A stretch of 64,000 nt of DNA, from positions 310,001 to 374,000 of the forward strand of contig NZ_CP146241.1 in assembly GCF_037039395.1 (NCBI RefSeq), in the 5' to 3' direction. This DNA is from Agrobacterium vitis. Lineage in GTDB: Bacteria; Pseudomonadota; Alphaproteobacteria; Rhizobiales; Rhizobiaceae. The translations under genes were made by a program, and so were the position numbers. The notes beneath the pieces are model-generated. The model did no database searches and had not been told where the DNA came from. It saw only the letters and a program-made list of their open reading frames with translations. The number at the start of each line of letters is the position of its first letter. Positions within the stretch are counted from its first letter, which is position 1. Below, piece by piece: positions 44,513-53,484 of the stretch.

Positions 44513-47485
44513 TTAAAAACTACCAGCCAGATTGACCTGCGCTGCGCTGGACCGCAGACCTTTGCCAAACTCGCTGGAATAGCTGAATGTCAGGCGAGCC
44601 GACTTCGAAAGCCTGGCGGAAACCCCGAACTTTGCCAGCACGGCATCCCTTGGCATTTCCACGCCTTCGACGACAAATGGTGTGCCGCCAGCAAATGCAA
44701 GGTTGGAATACGGCGCCACGTCGCCTTCAATATGCCGCCAGCCCAGCATGCCGGAGACCGCAACCGGGAAATTGTCTTCCGGCCACCTCCAAGACCAGCG
44801 CAGGCCGATCGTGGAGGTTGCGATCTCGTCACTACTTTTTGCTGCCACCAGACCCCCATCGCCGCCATTTTCGCGGAAGGCGTCAGTCTTGAGATTGACA
44901 TAGGCGAGATTGGCGAAGGGTTGGAGCTTGATCGCATCCAGTTCATGCGTCCAAGAAAGATCTGCGAAAACCTGGCTGGTGACACTGGCATAGTCAGCGG
45001 TGAGTTGGCTGGCAATCGTGCCAAAGGAGATATCGCGCAGGGTTGATGCGTCGTTGTGGGAAAAGATGGCGCCGCCAATGATGTTCAAGGGGCCAAGATC
45101 ACTCGTAGCGTAGAGCCCGGCGTGGTAAGACTCTGTTTTCCCCTGCTCGAACGAGTCATGACTGTAACCCACCAGGCCGCCGAGACGCCACGGATCAGCG
45201 ATCGACGCATCCACTCCCATGACTACGCCTGCGGTGCGGGTATCGATGCCGGCTGCATTTCCATTCCCTGACCAACGGTTGGACGACAGATAGCTGTTGG
45301 TCCAAACCGTCACATCATCCTTGCGCTGATCAAGATCCAGGGCCATTTCGTCAAGCACTGCATCGCGTGCAAAGCGGCTCTCCCACAGCAGCGCGCTTTT
45401 GAGCGAGGCATGAACCTCACCGCTCAATTGCGAGAAGGCGCTGTTCGCAGTGGAGGAGTTCAGTGACAAGACCGCATCGTAAATCGAGTTTCCTGTCCCT
45501 AATGCTTCAACAGCAACAGCGGTTGCCCGACTGTTTGCGGTATCCGCGACATCTGCGAATGCTACACTATTGCGGTCGAACTGCATGTCTATCGTGGTGA
45601 GACCATAGGTCAACGTTGGCGTCAGGAAAGCGAAATCACTTGAAACGCTGTCGAAGGTGCCAGTGATGCGGCTTGCAGTCAGGATGGTGTAGGTGGTTGT
45701 CAGCCCGTAATTGCCGCCCGCCGCTCTAATTTCAAGTGTTCCCCCCTGGATGGAGACTGCGCCTGTCGCATCCACCCGGTCGGAGGCACCATTGGCATCG
45801 ATGTCGACCTGGTAGATTGACCCTGTGCGAAAGGTCACATCTCCGTCGACGGTGAGCGTTCCCACGTCTCGCCCGGGTGAAAGTACACCGCCTGCGTTGA
45901 CGAAAAGCTCGCCAATGCTCCCACTGCCTGAAAGAAGTCCGCCCTCATCGATGACGACTGCTCCGGCTACGGTTCCATCGTTGATGAGCGAACCGCCCGA
46001 AATCGTCGCTGTTCCATCAATTGTACCGGTATTGGAAAAGATGCCGTCAGTGTTGACGAGCGCGGCGATTGTTCCGTCGTTCGAGGCACTGCCAGAATTG
46101 GTAACCGTGCCTGCCACAGCGCCATTGTTGTTGATGAATTCGCCCGCCGCCTCATTAGAGACGTCAGCCAATGTGGCATTGTTGACGACACGACCTCCGC
46201 TGATCGTCGTTGTACCGGTAACGGTACCGCCAGAATTGTTCGTGAAAGTGCCGCCATCGTTTTGAAGCGCGGCGACGGTTCCCGCATTGGTAACCGTGCC
46301 AGAGTTTCTTATAGTGCCAGCGGTGGCTCCCGAGTTGTTGACGAATATTGCGGCGGCAGCAACGTCCGCATCGGTAATGACGAAGTTGTTGGTGACGGTT
46401 CCGCCTGCGATTGTCGACTTACCGGTAATCGTGCCGCCGGCATTGTTGGTAAAACTTCCAGCCGTATTGGTCAGGCTCTCGATTGTCCCGGCATTCGACG
46501 AATTGCCCGCATTGACGACGACGCCGGCGATGGCGCCGCTGGCATTGGTGAATGTTGCACCTGCTGCAACATCGACGTTGTGAAGCGTGGCGTTGTTCGT
46601 AACGCTGCCACCGGTAATAGTGCTATCCCCCGTAACCATCCCGCCGACATTATTGGTGAATGTACCGGCATCGTTCTGTAGCGAGGCAATGGTGCCCGCA
46701 TTGACGACGGTGCCTGAATTCCTGACCACGCCGGCTGTTGCACCGGTGTTGTTGATGAATGTCGCCGCTGCGGCGACATCGGCTTCGGTAACGACGAAAT
46801 TGTTGGTGACGGTTCCACCCGAAACCGTCGTCTTTCCCAAAATCGTTCCGCCGTCATTATTGGTAAAATTTCCAGCGGTATTGGTCAGGCTCTCGATCGT
46901 TCCGGCGTTGGATGCCGTCCCGGCATTGGTAACCGCGCCCGCGGTTGCGCCGCTATTATTGACGAAGGTCCCGCCTGTGGAGATATTGACCTCATCAACA
47001 GCGCCATTGTTGGACAGCGCGGTCCCTGTCTCCACCATGGCACCGTCGAGCGTACCGTTCACGGTGACATTGCCATTGTTGAGCGTCAAGTGGCCATTGA
47101 GGTCGCCATCGATGGAGAGGCTACCACCATCAAGGCTGACATTGGAGTTCAACACCCCGCCTGCATTGACGCTAACGCTGCCTGAAGTGATTGTTGTGCC
47201 GTTCGTGGCGGTCAATGCACCTGTGTCGGTGATGGTGACGTGTCCTCCATCAACGTCAAGCTGGTTGATCGTCACGTCATTGGTGACTTGTGGAGAGCCT
47301 GTATCGACATGCGCATCATCGCCTGCCCCGGGCGCTGAAGGGATCCAGTTCGATGCATTGCTAAATTCGTTGTCAGCGTTTCCAGACCATGTCGATTGCG
47401 CAAATGAATGCGCGGGCAACACTGTGGATGCCAGTGCTGTGAACACACATAATCGGTGACGGAATGCTGGCAGCAATGGTTTCAT
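44513..47485 (-). CDS. Autotransporter (type Va secretion) with repeat-containing passenger
   Basis: This 990-residue protein has a signal peptide (about 1-30, ending HSFAQ). The beta-helical passenger is rich in Asn, Gly and Thr, with four and a half tandem repeats of about 69 residues (about 176-515). The linker starts near GGLLSGSGSIGELFVNAGGVLSPGRDVGTL, and an autotransporter beta-domain (about 705-990, from LSGEVHASLKSALL to the final Phe of VNLAGSF) forms the outer-membrane barrel. It should expose or release an adhesin-like surface filament. No cysteine-rich, protease or lipase motif is seen. It is downstream of topoisomerase IB on the same strand with a 167-base gap, probably with its own promoter. 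Confidence 0.9.
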   Translation of the reverse strand: MKPLLPAFRHRLCVFTALASTVLPAHSFAQSTWSGNADNEFSNASNWIPSAPGAGDDAHVDTGSPQVTNDVTINQLDVDGGHVTITDTGALTATNGTTITSGSVSVNAGGVLNSNVSLDGGSLSIDGDLNGHLTLNNGNVTVNGTLDGAMVETGTALSNNGAVDEVNISTGGTFVNNSGATAGAVTNAGTASNAGTIESLTNTAGNFTNNDGGTILGKTTVSGGTVTNNFVVTEADVAAAATFINNTGATAGVVRNSGTVVNAGTIASLQNDAGTFTNNVGGMVTGDSTITGGSVTNNATLHNVDVAAGATFTNASGAIAGVVVNAGNSSNAGTIESLTNTAGSFTNNAGGTITGKSTIAGGTVTNNFVITDADVAAAAIFVNNSGATAGTIRNSGTVTNAGTVAALQNDGGTFTNNSGGTVTGTTTISGGRVVNNATLADVSNEAAGEFINNNGAVAGTVTNSGSASNDGTIAALVNTDGIFSNTGTIDGTATISGGSLINDGTVAGAVVIDEGGLLSGSGSIGELFVNAGGVLSPGRDVGTLTVDGDVTFRTGSIYQVDIDANGASDRVDATGAVSIQGGTLEIRAAGGNYGLTTTYTILTASRITGTFDSVSSDFAFLTPTLTYGLTTIDMQFDRNSVAFADVADTANSRATAVAVEALGTGNSIYDAVLSLNSSTANSAFSQLSGEVHASLKSALLWESRFARDAVLDEMALDLDQRKDDVTVWTNSYLSSNRWSGNGNAAGIDTRTAGVVMGVDASIADPWRLGGLVGYSHDSFEQGKTESYHAGLYATSDLGPLNIIGGAIFSHNDASTLRDISFGTIASQLTADYASVTSQVFADLSWTHELDAIKLQPFANLAYVNLKTDAFRENGGDGGLVAAKSSDEIATSTIGLRWSWRWPEDNFPVAVSGMLGWRHIEGDVAPYSNLAFAGGTPFVVEGVEMPRDAVLAKFGVSARLSKSARLTFSYSSEFGKGLRSSAAQVNLAGSF
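45941..46960 (-). repeat. Tandem repeats in the autotransporter passenger
   Basis: Residues 176-451 are four consecutive 69-residue units beginning NNSGATAG or similar (207 bp each), with a shortened fifth to about residue 515. Units 1 and 3 share GTIESLTNTAG and GGTVTNNFV. Units 2 and 4 share LQND.GTFTNN and NNATL. The repeat thus looks duplicated as a 138-residue pair. Confidence 0.8.
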
Positions 47486-47652
47486 CTCGATCGGCCAACG
47501 TTAGCGGACGCCCGTATACATCTACGGGACGGTTAACGATTGTTATCCGAGCTTGGTTAATGAAATCCTCCATCTTCGATTTGGAGATCATCTTCGATGA
47601 TTTGGAGTGATCGGTCACGATGCACAACCGATCTGACGTAAGCAGCGTTAGG

Positions 47653-48723
47653 CTAGCCCTTGGATAGTGTTTGTGTCTTCAGCCATTTTAGCACCTGGAT
47701 CTCGTCTTCATCCATCCATTGAAGAAGGCGTTCACTCGTGGTTTGCAACTTAAGGACATCACGAAGCGTACCAGCTTGGAAGCCTTCGAACACGGCGGGA
47801 TGGATGTAGGAAGACCGACAGACAGACCGGGTATTGACCAGCTTCGCGGCGACTGCGTCGATCGCATCATTGAGTTGACGGGCCAGTTCGCGCTTCGTCG
47901 TGGCGGGCTCGACAGATGCAAGTGCATCCACCGCCATGCACGTTGCGCCCCACGTTCTGAACTGGCGTGAACTGAAATCATCACCTGTCATCTCTCGGAT
48001 ATAGGCATTCACATCATGCGACGAGATGGGTCTGCACCCGCCTTGATCGCAAACGTATTGAAAGAGATGTTGTCCTGGAAGTTCCTGTAGTTTTCGCACG
48101 ACATTGGCGATCCGGCGGTCGCTATGGGCAAGGTTCCATTCCTTGCCGGATTTACCTTTGAACCGAAACTTGACGCTGCCGCCTTCGACCCTCACGTGAC
48201 GACTGCGCAACGTCGTGAGGCCAAACGACTTGTTCGCCTCTGCATAGGCGGCGTTTCCTATCCTGATATAGAGGTTATCGAGCATCCATACGACAGTTGC
48301 CAGCGCCTTGTCGATGTTGAGGCCGCGCGAGCGAAGGTCGATGTCGACCCGCTCACGTAGGTCAGGAAGTCGGGACGCGAAATCGGCCAGCCGTTCGAAC
48401 TTGGCCTTGCCTCGCTCGGCGTGCCAATCTCTATGATAGCGGTATTGCCGACGACCCTTGGCATCCGTGCCGATTGCCTGCAGGTGTGAGAACGGATTTG
48501 TCGAGATGACGACGTCTGTATAGGCCGGCGGTATTGCCAGAGAGTTCAGGCGAGCGATCTCATCAGCCTGGGTAATCCGCCGCCCGTCTGGGCGGTAATA
48601 GAGGAAGCCCCTGGCACCCATTTTCCGAGTGATCCCGGTTTCCAAACCAGGACCATAGACCAGCCCGGACGTGATTTTGGCCTCGGTAGCGTTTCTATCG
48701 ATTTCGGTGACGATCTGGTTCAT
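47653..48723 (-). CDS. DNA topoisomerase IB (poxvirus-like bacterial type)
   Basis: This 356-residue protein shows the bacterial topo IB layout: an N-terminal DNA-binding part (GFLYYRPDGRRI, DEIARLNSLAIPPAYTDVVI), a catalytic domain with the Arg/Lys residues in YIRIGNAAYAEANKSFGLTTLRSRHV and FRFKGKSGKEWN, RQFRTWGATCMAV, and the nucleophile Tyr in CRSSYIHPAVF. It relaxes supercoils through a 3'-phosphotyrosyl intermediate. Such genes are often on large rhizobial replicons. It is divergent from the rep region with a 740-base gap. Confidence 0.92.
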   Translation of the reverse strand: MNQIVTEIDRNATEAKITSGLVYGPGLETGITRKMGARGFLYYRPDGRRITQADEIARLNSLAIPPAYTDVVISTNPFSHLQAIGTDAKGRRQYRYHRDWHAERGKAKFERLADFASRLPDLRERVDIDLRSRGLNIDKALATVVWMLDNLYIRIGNAAYAEANKSFGLTTLRSRHVRVEGGSVKFRFKGKSGKEWNLAHSDRRIANVVRKLQELPGQHLFQYVCDQGGCRPISSHDVNAYIREMTGDDFSSRQFRTWGATCMAVDALASVEPATTKRELARQLNDAIDAVAAKLVNTRSVCRSSYIHPAVFEGFQAGTLRDVLKLQTTSERLLQWMDEDEIQVLKWLKTQTLSKG

Positions 48724-49397
48724 CCCGAAATAACTATGTAAAGGCCTGCGTGTTCCATTTTCAGGTTAACGCAGGCGGAGATCGGCTAGGAACGCGATTG
48801 GGCGAAGCCACCACCCCCATGGTAGCTGGCCCGATACAGCGTCGCGGACATCGTGACTTATGCCCTCAATGGGTGGTGATCAGATCCGTGAGCCTGCCAT
48901 TTGCTATGCTGTAAAGGGCTACGCATGATGATATGAGATCTCATGTCAGATTAGTCCCGGCGATTTTGAATGGTGAACTGATGAGGAAAATGCCTTCGCA
49001 TAAGGCTGAAAAATCTTGTCACTCCCCTCCCCTCCCCTCCCCTCCCCTCCCCTCCGCTCCCCTACCTTCTTGCCCGGAAAAGTCTAAGTTACGATCGAGA
49101 ACTGAAGTTTTATTCAGGGCTCTATGGGAGAAAAATAATTTTGTAAGTCGCCCGAATTTCTGCGGATCTTCAGAGACTGATTCTACCGAGTTGATGGGGT
49201 TGTCGTGAAACTGATCGTTACCAGTGCTGTGCAAAACAGCTGTCTGGATCAGCAGATCTGCATTTTGTTCAAGCTGGCGCGGGTACCGCAAATCTGGCTA
49301 AATGTCAGATAAGAATTGTGAAATCGGCAGAAATGCGCAATGTGGCGAGGCCGCGTTAACCTTTTGCTAACCTAAAACTCCTTGCTCGAAAATCCGA
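48724..49397. other. Non-coding stretch between topoisomerase IB and repA
   Basis: I see no credible gene here. Short frames in this stretch include the low-complexity tract at 49023-49062 and lack a ribosome-binding site. AT-rich DNA follows the tract (49100-49150), with a GCAGATCTGC palindrome about 49253-49262. GTTAACCTTTTGCTAAC (about 49354-49370) is a weak inverted repeat. The repA promoter must lie near the right end. Confidence 0.6.
49023..49062 (-). repeat. GGGGA pentanucleotide repeat tract (possible G-quadruplex)
   Basis: Eight consecutive TCCCC units, the seventh with one C-to-G change, give G4 runs every five bases on the minus strand. This exceeds the four G-runs needed for an intramolecular quadruplex. 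It sits about 400 bases before repA. Confidence 0.8.
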
Positions 49398-49454
49398 ATC
49401 GGCGCTATTGATTAATGGCGAAATTTTACTGGTTTCGCGAAAATTAGCGCCGAT
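49398..49454. promoter_or_regulatory. Nested palindromes before repA, likely autoregulatory operator
   Basis: ATCGGCGCTA (49398-49407) and TAGCGCCGAT (49445-49454) are perfect 10-bp inverted arms. Inside them GCGAAA (49418-49423) and TTTCGC (49433-49438) form a second inverted repeat. The outer arm ends eight bases before the repA ATG. RepA proteins of repABC plasmids repress their own operon through such sites, often aided by RepB. Confidence 0.5.
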
Positions 49455-49462
49455 AGCAAAAA

Positions 49463-50688
49463 ATGGGTTTTGAAATGGCGAAGACCGCCCCGAAAACTGA
49501 GGCCGTGATTGAGGGGTTGACTGCCTTGATGGAGCGTCACGCCGACGCGCTTTCCAGCCAACTGCAAGCACATCATTTGAAAGTTTTCCCCCGACCTCCG
49601 AAAAGGGGATTCGGACCTTCGGGCCGTCTGAAGCGTCTAAGTTGCTTGGCGTTGGGGAGTCTTATCTAAGGCAGATTGCTTCAGAAATGCCAGAGTTGAA
49701 TGTCAGCATGAGCCCTGGGGGCCGGCGCATTTTCTCGATTGAAGATATCCACGTGATCCGCAAGCACATGGACCAGATCGGTCGCGGAAACCGTCGCTAC
49801 CTTCCGCATCGTCGAGACGGCGAGCAGCTTCAAGTCATTTCTGTCATGAATTTCAAGGGTGGCTCGGGCAAAACGACCACCGCCGCGCATTTGGCTCAAT
49901 ATCTCGCAATGCGTGGTTACCGGGTCCTTGCTATCGATCTTGATCCTCAGGCAAGCCTGTCTGCGCTCTTTGGCAGCCAACCGGAGACGGACGTCGGTCC
50001 AAACGAGACCCTCTATGGCGCCATCAGATATGATGATGAGCAAGTGCCGATCGAACAGGTCGTTCGAGGAACGTATATTCCTGACCTTCATCTCATTCCC
50101 GGCAATCTCGAACTTATGGAATTTGAGCATGACACCCCCCGCGCCTTGATGAAGCGCAAGGAAGGTGACACGCTCTTCTATGGTCGCATCAGTCAAGCGA
50201 TTGAAGACATTGCTGATAATTATGATGTCGTCGTCATCGATTGCCCTCCGCAACTCGGTTACCTCACGCTGTCAGCGTTGACGGCTGCAACATCCATCCT
50301 TGTTACGGTTCACCCCCAGATGCTCGATGTGATGTCAATGAACCAGTTTCTGGCAATGACGTCGAATTTGCTGAGAGAAATTGAGAGCGCTGGTGCGGAG
50401 TTCAAGTTCAATTGGATGCGCTACCTTATCACCCGTTTCGAACCGAGTGATGGGCCGCAAAACCAGATGGTTGGCTATCTCAGGTCTATTTTCGGGGAAA
50501 ACGTCCTTAATTTTCCAATGCTCAAAACGACGGCTGTCTCAGACGCGGGCCTTACAAACCAGACCCTTTTTGAAGTGGAACGCGGTCAGTTCACGCGATC
50601 AACCTATGACCGTGCCTTGGAGGCTATGAACGCTGTCAACGATGAGATTGAATCTCTGATCAAAAAAGCATGGGGTAGAACCACATGA
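49463..50688 (+). pseudogene. repA: repA, ParA-type partition ATPase, interrupted by a one-base frameshift
   Basis: The N-terminal part (ALMERHADALSSQLQAHHLKVF) reads in frame 2 from ATG 49463. The rest (PPTSEKGIRTFGPSEASKLLGVGESYLRQ ...) reads in frame 1 to 50688. The switch falls in TTTTCCCCC at 49584-49591, and one extra C would restore the canonical KVFPPTSEKGIR. Downstream are the Walker-type motif MNFKGGSGKTTTAAHLAQYL, IDLDPQASLSAL and VVIDCPPQLGY of RepA. The full protein would be about 408 residues and works with RepB and parS to segregate the replicon and repress the operon. Because the homopolymer run is the usual site of sequencing error and partition is normally required, a working gene is quite possible. 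TTG 49642 would give a protein lacking the N-terminal helix-turn-helix. The stop overlaps repB (ATGA). Confidence 0.85.
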
Positions 50689-51707
50689 GCCGGAAGCATA
50701 TCCTTGGCGTCTCGACGGACGCCCAAGACGTTAAGCCGTCTGACAATCGGGCAGGGAAAACGCGGTCAATGCCGCTTCTCGGAGTCACCAGAAAAGAACG
50801 CGACCCGGCAACAAAGCTGACTGCGAATATTGGAAACGCACTGCGTGAGCAGAATGATCGCTTAAGCCGCGCCGAAGAGATAGAGCGGCGTCTTGCTGAA
50901 GGCCAAGCTGTTGTCGAATTGGATGTCTCGACCGTAGAGCCATCCTTCGTGCAGGACCGTATGCCCGGTGACATTGACGGACTTCTCGAATCGATTCGCG
51001 ACCAGGGCCAGCAGGTCCCGATCCTCGTACGCCCTCACCCGGATATGCCGGGGAGATATCAGGTTGGCTTCGGACATCGCCGGCTCCAGGCCGTTTCAGA
51101 ATTAGGTCTTCCGGTCAAAGCGGTTGTTCGCGAGTTGACGGACGAACAATTGGTCATTGCACAGGGCCAGGAGAATAACGAGCGCCAGGACCTCACCTTT
51201 ATCGAGAAAGCGCGTTTTGCACATCGCTTGAATAAGCAATTTTCACGCGAGATCGTTATTGCCGCAATGTCGATCGACAAGAGTAACCTGTCGAAGATGC
51301 TTCTGCTGGTCGACACCCTCCCCCCGGAGTTGATCGATGCAATCGGCCCCGCGCCGGGGGTCGGCCGACCGAGCTGGCAGCAACTCACGGAGTTTATCGA
51401 AAAGGCCCCCTCGCCTTCTGACGTCTCAAAATACGCGCTATCGAACGAGGTGCAAGCGCTGCCATCTGCGGAGCGGTTCAAGGCGGTGTTGGCCAGCCTT
51501 AAGCCTCGACGGGTCTCTCGAGGGCTTCCGGAAATTATGTCGACCCCTGATGGGGATAGATTGGCTCAGGTTTCGCAAAGCAAATCCAAATTGGAAATCA
51601 CGATAGACAGGAAGGCGACGCCGGATTTCGCAGCCTTCGTAATGGATCACTTGCCTGCGCTTTATCAGGCGCACCGAGCACAGACCCAGAAGAAACAAGG
51701 AGAGTAG
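50685..51707 (+). CDS. repB: RepB, ParB-type centromere-binding partition protein
   Basis: This 340-residue protein begins with a short RepB-typical N-terminus (MSRKHILGVSTDAQD). The ParB/Srx domain has LLESIRDQGQQVPILVRPHPDMPGRYQVGFGHRRLQA and a helix-turn-helix (FSREIVIAAMSIDKSNLSKMLLLVDTLP), followed by a C-terminal dimerisation region. It should bind parS and stimulate the RepA ATPase. It overlaps repA by four bases and is separated from repC by the usual intergenic stretch that encodes a counter-transcribed RNA. Confidence 0.95.
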   Translation: MSRKHILGVSTDAQDVKPSDNRAGKTRSMPLLGVTRKERDPATKLTANIGNALREQNDRLSRAEEIERRLAEGQAVVELDVSTVEPSFVQDRMPGDIDGLLESIRDQGQQVPILVRPHPDMPGRYQVGFGHRRLQAVSELGLPVKAVVRELTDEQLVIAQGQENNERQDLTFIEKARFAHRLNKQFSREIVIAAMSIDKSNLSKMLLLVDTLPPELIDAIGPAPGVGRPSWQQLTEFIEKAPSPSDVSKYALSNEVQALPSAERFKAVLASLKPRRVSRGLPEIMSTPDGDRLAQVSQSKSKLEITIDRKATPDFAAFVMDHLPALYQAHRAQTQKKQGE

Positions 51708-51710
51708 TCC

Positions 51711-51768
51711 GCAAAAGAAAAGAGCTCCCCCAACGTCGCCGTCGTGGAAGCCCTTCTGTCTCTCTAGC
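51711..51768 (-). ncRNA. Counter-transcribed RNA of the repB-repC gap (incompatibility RNA)
   Basis: On the minus strand TTGACG (complement of 51798-51803) and GATTCT (complement of 51775-51780) are 17 bases apart, a good promoter. Transcription from about 51768 would end at a hairpin formed by GGGCTTCC and GGGGGAGCTC with TTTTCTTTT after it (down to about 51711). Size (about 57 nt), place and strand match the antisense RNA that limits repC expression in repABC plasmids. Confidence 0.75.
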
Positions 51769-51858
51769 AAGAACAGAATCGCATTTCCTCGAATCCTCGT
51801 CAAGAGTTTTTGCGCCATTTTGGTGAGTGATTTTCTTTTGCCTGCTGAAAGGTGAAAG

Positions 51859-53076
51859 ATGATGGAGACTGGAAATGTAACGACGCCCTTTGGGCGGCGG
51901 GGTATGACGCTTGCGCTGGTCCGTCGGCAAGTCGCCACAAGCGACATTAAGCCGGGCAAACATGCGGATAAGTGGAAAATATTCAGGGATACCTCAGCGG
52001 CAATGGAAATGCTTGGGATACAATCCAACAGCCTTGCGGTTCTCGATGCCTTATTGAGCTTTTATCCGGAGAATGAACTGCGGCAGGATTCGCAGCTCGT
52101 TGTTTTCCCCTCGAATGCTCAACTTGCTCTTCGGGCGCACGGGCTGGCTGGGGCGACTTTACGCCGGCATATCGCTGTGCTTGTAGATGCAGGCCTGATC
52201 GTTCGCAAAGATAGCGCCAATGGAAAACGCTACGCGCGCAAGGATAACGCCGGTCAGATCGAGCAGGCATTTGGCTTCGATTTGTCACCGCTTCTCGCAC
52301 GCTCAGAAGAGCTTGCGATGATGGCGCAACAAGTGATGGCTGATCGCGCTGCATTTAGGAAAGCCAAGGAAAGCCTGACCATTTGCCGTCGAGACGTTCG
52401 CAAGCTGATCACGGCGGCGATCGAGGAGGGCGCGCAAGGCGACTGGCATGAGATCGAATGCACCTATGTATCGCTCGTGGGCAAAATATCCAGGACCCCA
52501 TCCCTGTCAGAGGTTACTGCGATTTTGGATGAGATGAACAACCTGAAGAGCGATATTATTAAAAGATTGGAAAATCAGCTAAATTCAGAAAAAAATAGCG
52601 GCAATGCTGCTCAATTTGAGCAGCACATACAGAATTCAAATACCAAACACATTAATGAACTTGAACCTCGCTCTGAAAAAGAGCAAGAGGCGACCAGGGA
52701 GCAAAACAGCTCGCCTCAAAGTGTGCCGATAAAGTCGTTTCCGCTTGGAATGATTTTGAAGGCCTGCCCTGCGGTTAGCGATTACGGTCCGGGTGGGAAA
52801 ATAGAAAGTTGGCGTGACTTAATGACGGCCGCAGTGGTGGTTCGATCTATGTTGGGAGTAAGTCCGGACGCCTATCAGGAAGCCTGCGAAATTATGGGTC
52901 AAGAGAATGCAGCTACCGCTGTTGCATGTATTTTAGAGCGTGCAAATTTTATCAACTCAGCTGGGGGATATTTGCGTGATCTAACCCGTCGATCAAAACA
53001 GGGAGAGTTCTCCCTCGGGCCTATGATGATGGCTTTGTTGAGGTCCAACGGACAAGTAGGTATGAAGGCGGGGTAA
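51859..53076 (+). CDS. repC: RepC, replication initiator
   Basis: This 405-residue initiator is of the repABC family: TTPFGRRGMTLALVRRQ, GKHADKWKIFRDTSAAMEMLGIQSNSLAVLDALLSFYPE, FPSNAQLALRAHGLAGATLRRHIAVLVDAGLIVRKDS (winged helix), and the C-terminal ACPAVSDYGPGGKIESWRDLMTAAVVVRSMLGVSPDAYQEA. It initiates replication at an origin inside its own coding sequence. AAGGTG precedes ATG 51859 by a few bases. The counter-transcribed RNA of the preceding gap should control its translation or transcription. Confidence 0.95.
   Translation: MMETGNVTTPFGRRGMTLALVRRQVATSDIKPGKHADKWKIFRDTSAAMEMLGIQSNSLAVLDALLSFYPENELRQDSQLVVFPSNAQLALRAHGLAGATLRRHIAVLVDAGLIVRKDSANGKRYARKDNAGQIEQAFGFDLSPLLARSEELAMMAQQVMADRAAFRKAKESLTICRRDVRKLITAAIEEGAQGDWHEIECTYVSLVGKISRTPSLSEVTAILDEMNNLKSDIIKRLENQLNSEKNSGNAAQFEQHIQNSNTKHINELEPRSEKEQEATREQNSSPQSVPIKSFPLGMILKACPAVSDYGPGGKIESWRDLMTAAVVVRSMLGVSPDAYQEACEIMGQENAATAVACILERANFINSAGGYLRDLTRRSKQGEFSLGPMMMALLRSNGQVGMKAG
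52545..52675. other. AT-rich stretch inside repC, candidate oriV
   Basis: Bases from about 52545 to 52675 are clearly richer in A and T than the rest of repC (for instance GATATTATTAAAAGATTGG and TCAGAAAAAAATAGC) and encode the variable linker between the two RepC domains. In studied repABC plasmids the replication origin lies in such a stretch within repC. No iterons are visible. Confidence 0.5.
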
Positions 53077-53141
53077 GGCGTTGAGAAAATCCCGTCCAGA
53101 AGATGGATTGGGATAGAAGTGTGTGTAATTGAGGGCCTGAT

Positions 53142-53163
53142 TCGGTGGTCAGCTGACCACCGA
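53142..53163. promoter_or_regulatory. Candidate parS centromere site (perfect 22-bp palindrome)
   Basis: TCGGTGGTCAG followed directly by its complement CTGACCACCGA makes a perfect palindrome 66 bases after repC. Its core GTGGTCAGCTGACCAC fits the repABC parS consensus GTTNNCNGCNGNNAAC at 8 of 10 defined positions. parS lies downstream of repC in some repABC plasmids. The remaining bases 53077-53391 show no gene. Confidence 0.55.
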
Positions 53164-53391
53164 CATAAGTAATTGAAAGACCAACGTTTTTTCCATGCGG
53201 TTCGAAGCCCCGATTTTTGATGATTCCTGACGCGGAAAATGCGAATTACCGTGAAAATCATGGTCGTGGACGGGATATTGGGCCGTTGTCTTGCTCATGA
53301 CAATAGAGAAAGAGCGCAGATTATCGGCGGTATCTCCAATCTGGACACGTCCACACCTCAGTTCGGGAGCGGGTCACAAATCCTACTAACA

Positions 53392-53480
53392 TCAGGCCTG
53401 CGGCCTGTAAGCCAGGTAGTTATCCTGAATGGTGATGTGGTCGGCCAAGTGTCTGGCATCATGCCAGACACCCCAGATGA
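53392..53480 (-). pseudogene. 3' end of the flavin monooxygenase gene, cut off by the IS
   Basis: The minus strand reads FIWGVWHDARHLADHITIQ, then DNYLAYRPQA and a TGA stop at 53392-53394. This is exactly the C-terminus expected after the LPGLSGRGSS at which the gene on the other side of the IS stops making sense. Joining the two parts across one AGCT restores a continuous frame. Confidence 0.85.
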
Positions 53481-53484
53481 AGCT

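Noticed and set aside
45900..47000. Possible tandem-duplication assembly artefact in the autotransporter
   Set aside because: The units differ at many residues, so they are diverged natural repeats rather than a copied contig segment.
46587..47459. Plus-strand frame opposite the autotransporter with a repetitive hydrophobic translation
   Set aside because: Its repeats simply mirror the Asn/Gly/Thr repeats of the autotransporter, which has a signal peptide and a barrel domain on the minus strand.
49022..49066. CRISPR-like repeat
   Set aside because: Units are 5 bp with no spacers. It is a simple-sequence tract. No CRISPR array or cas gene was seen in the window.
48933..49291. Short frames across the CCCCT tract
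   Set aside because: The products are simple Pro/Leu/Ser or Gly/Glu/Arg repeats read from the tract, without ribosome-binding sites.
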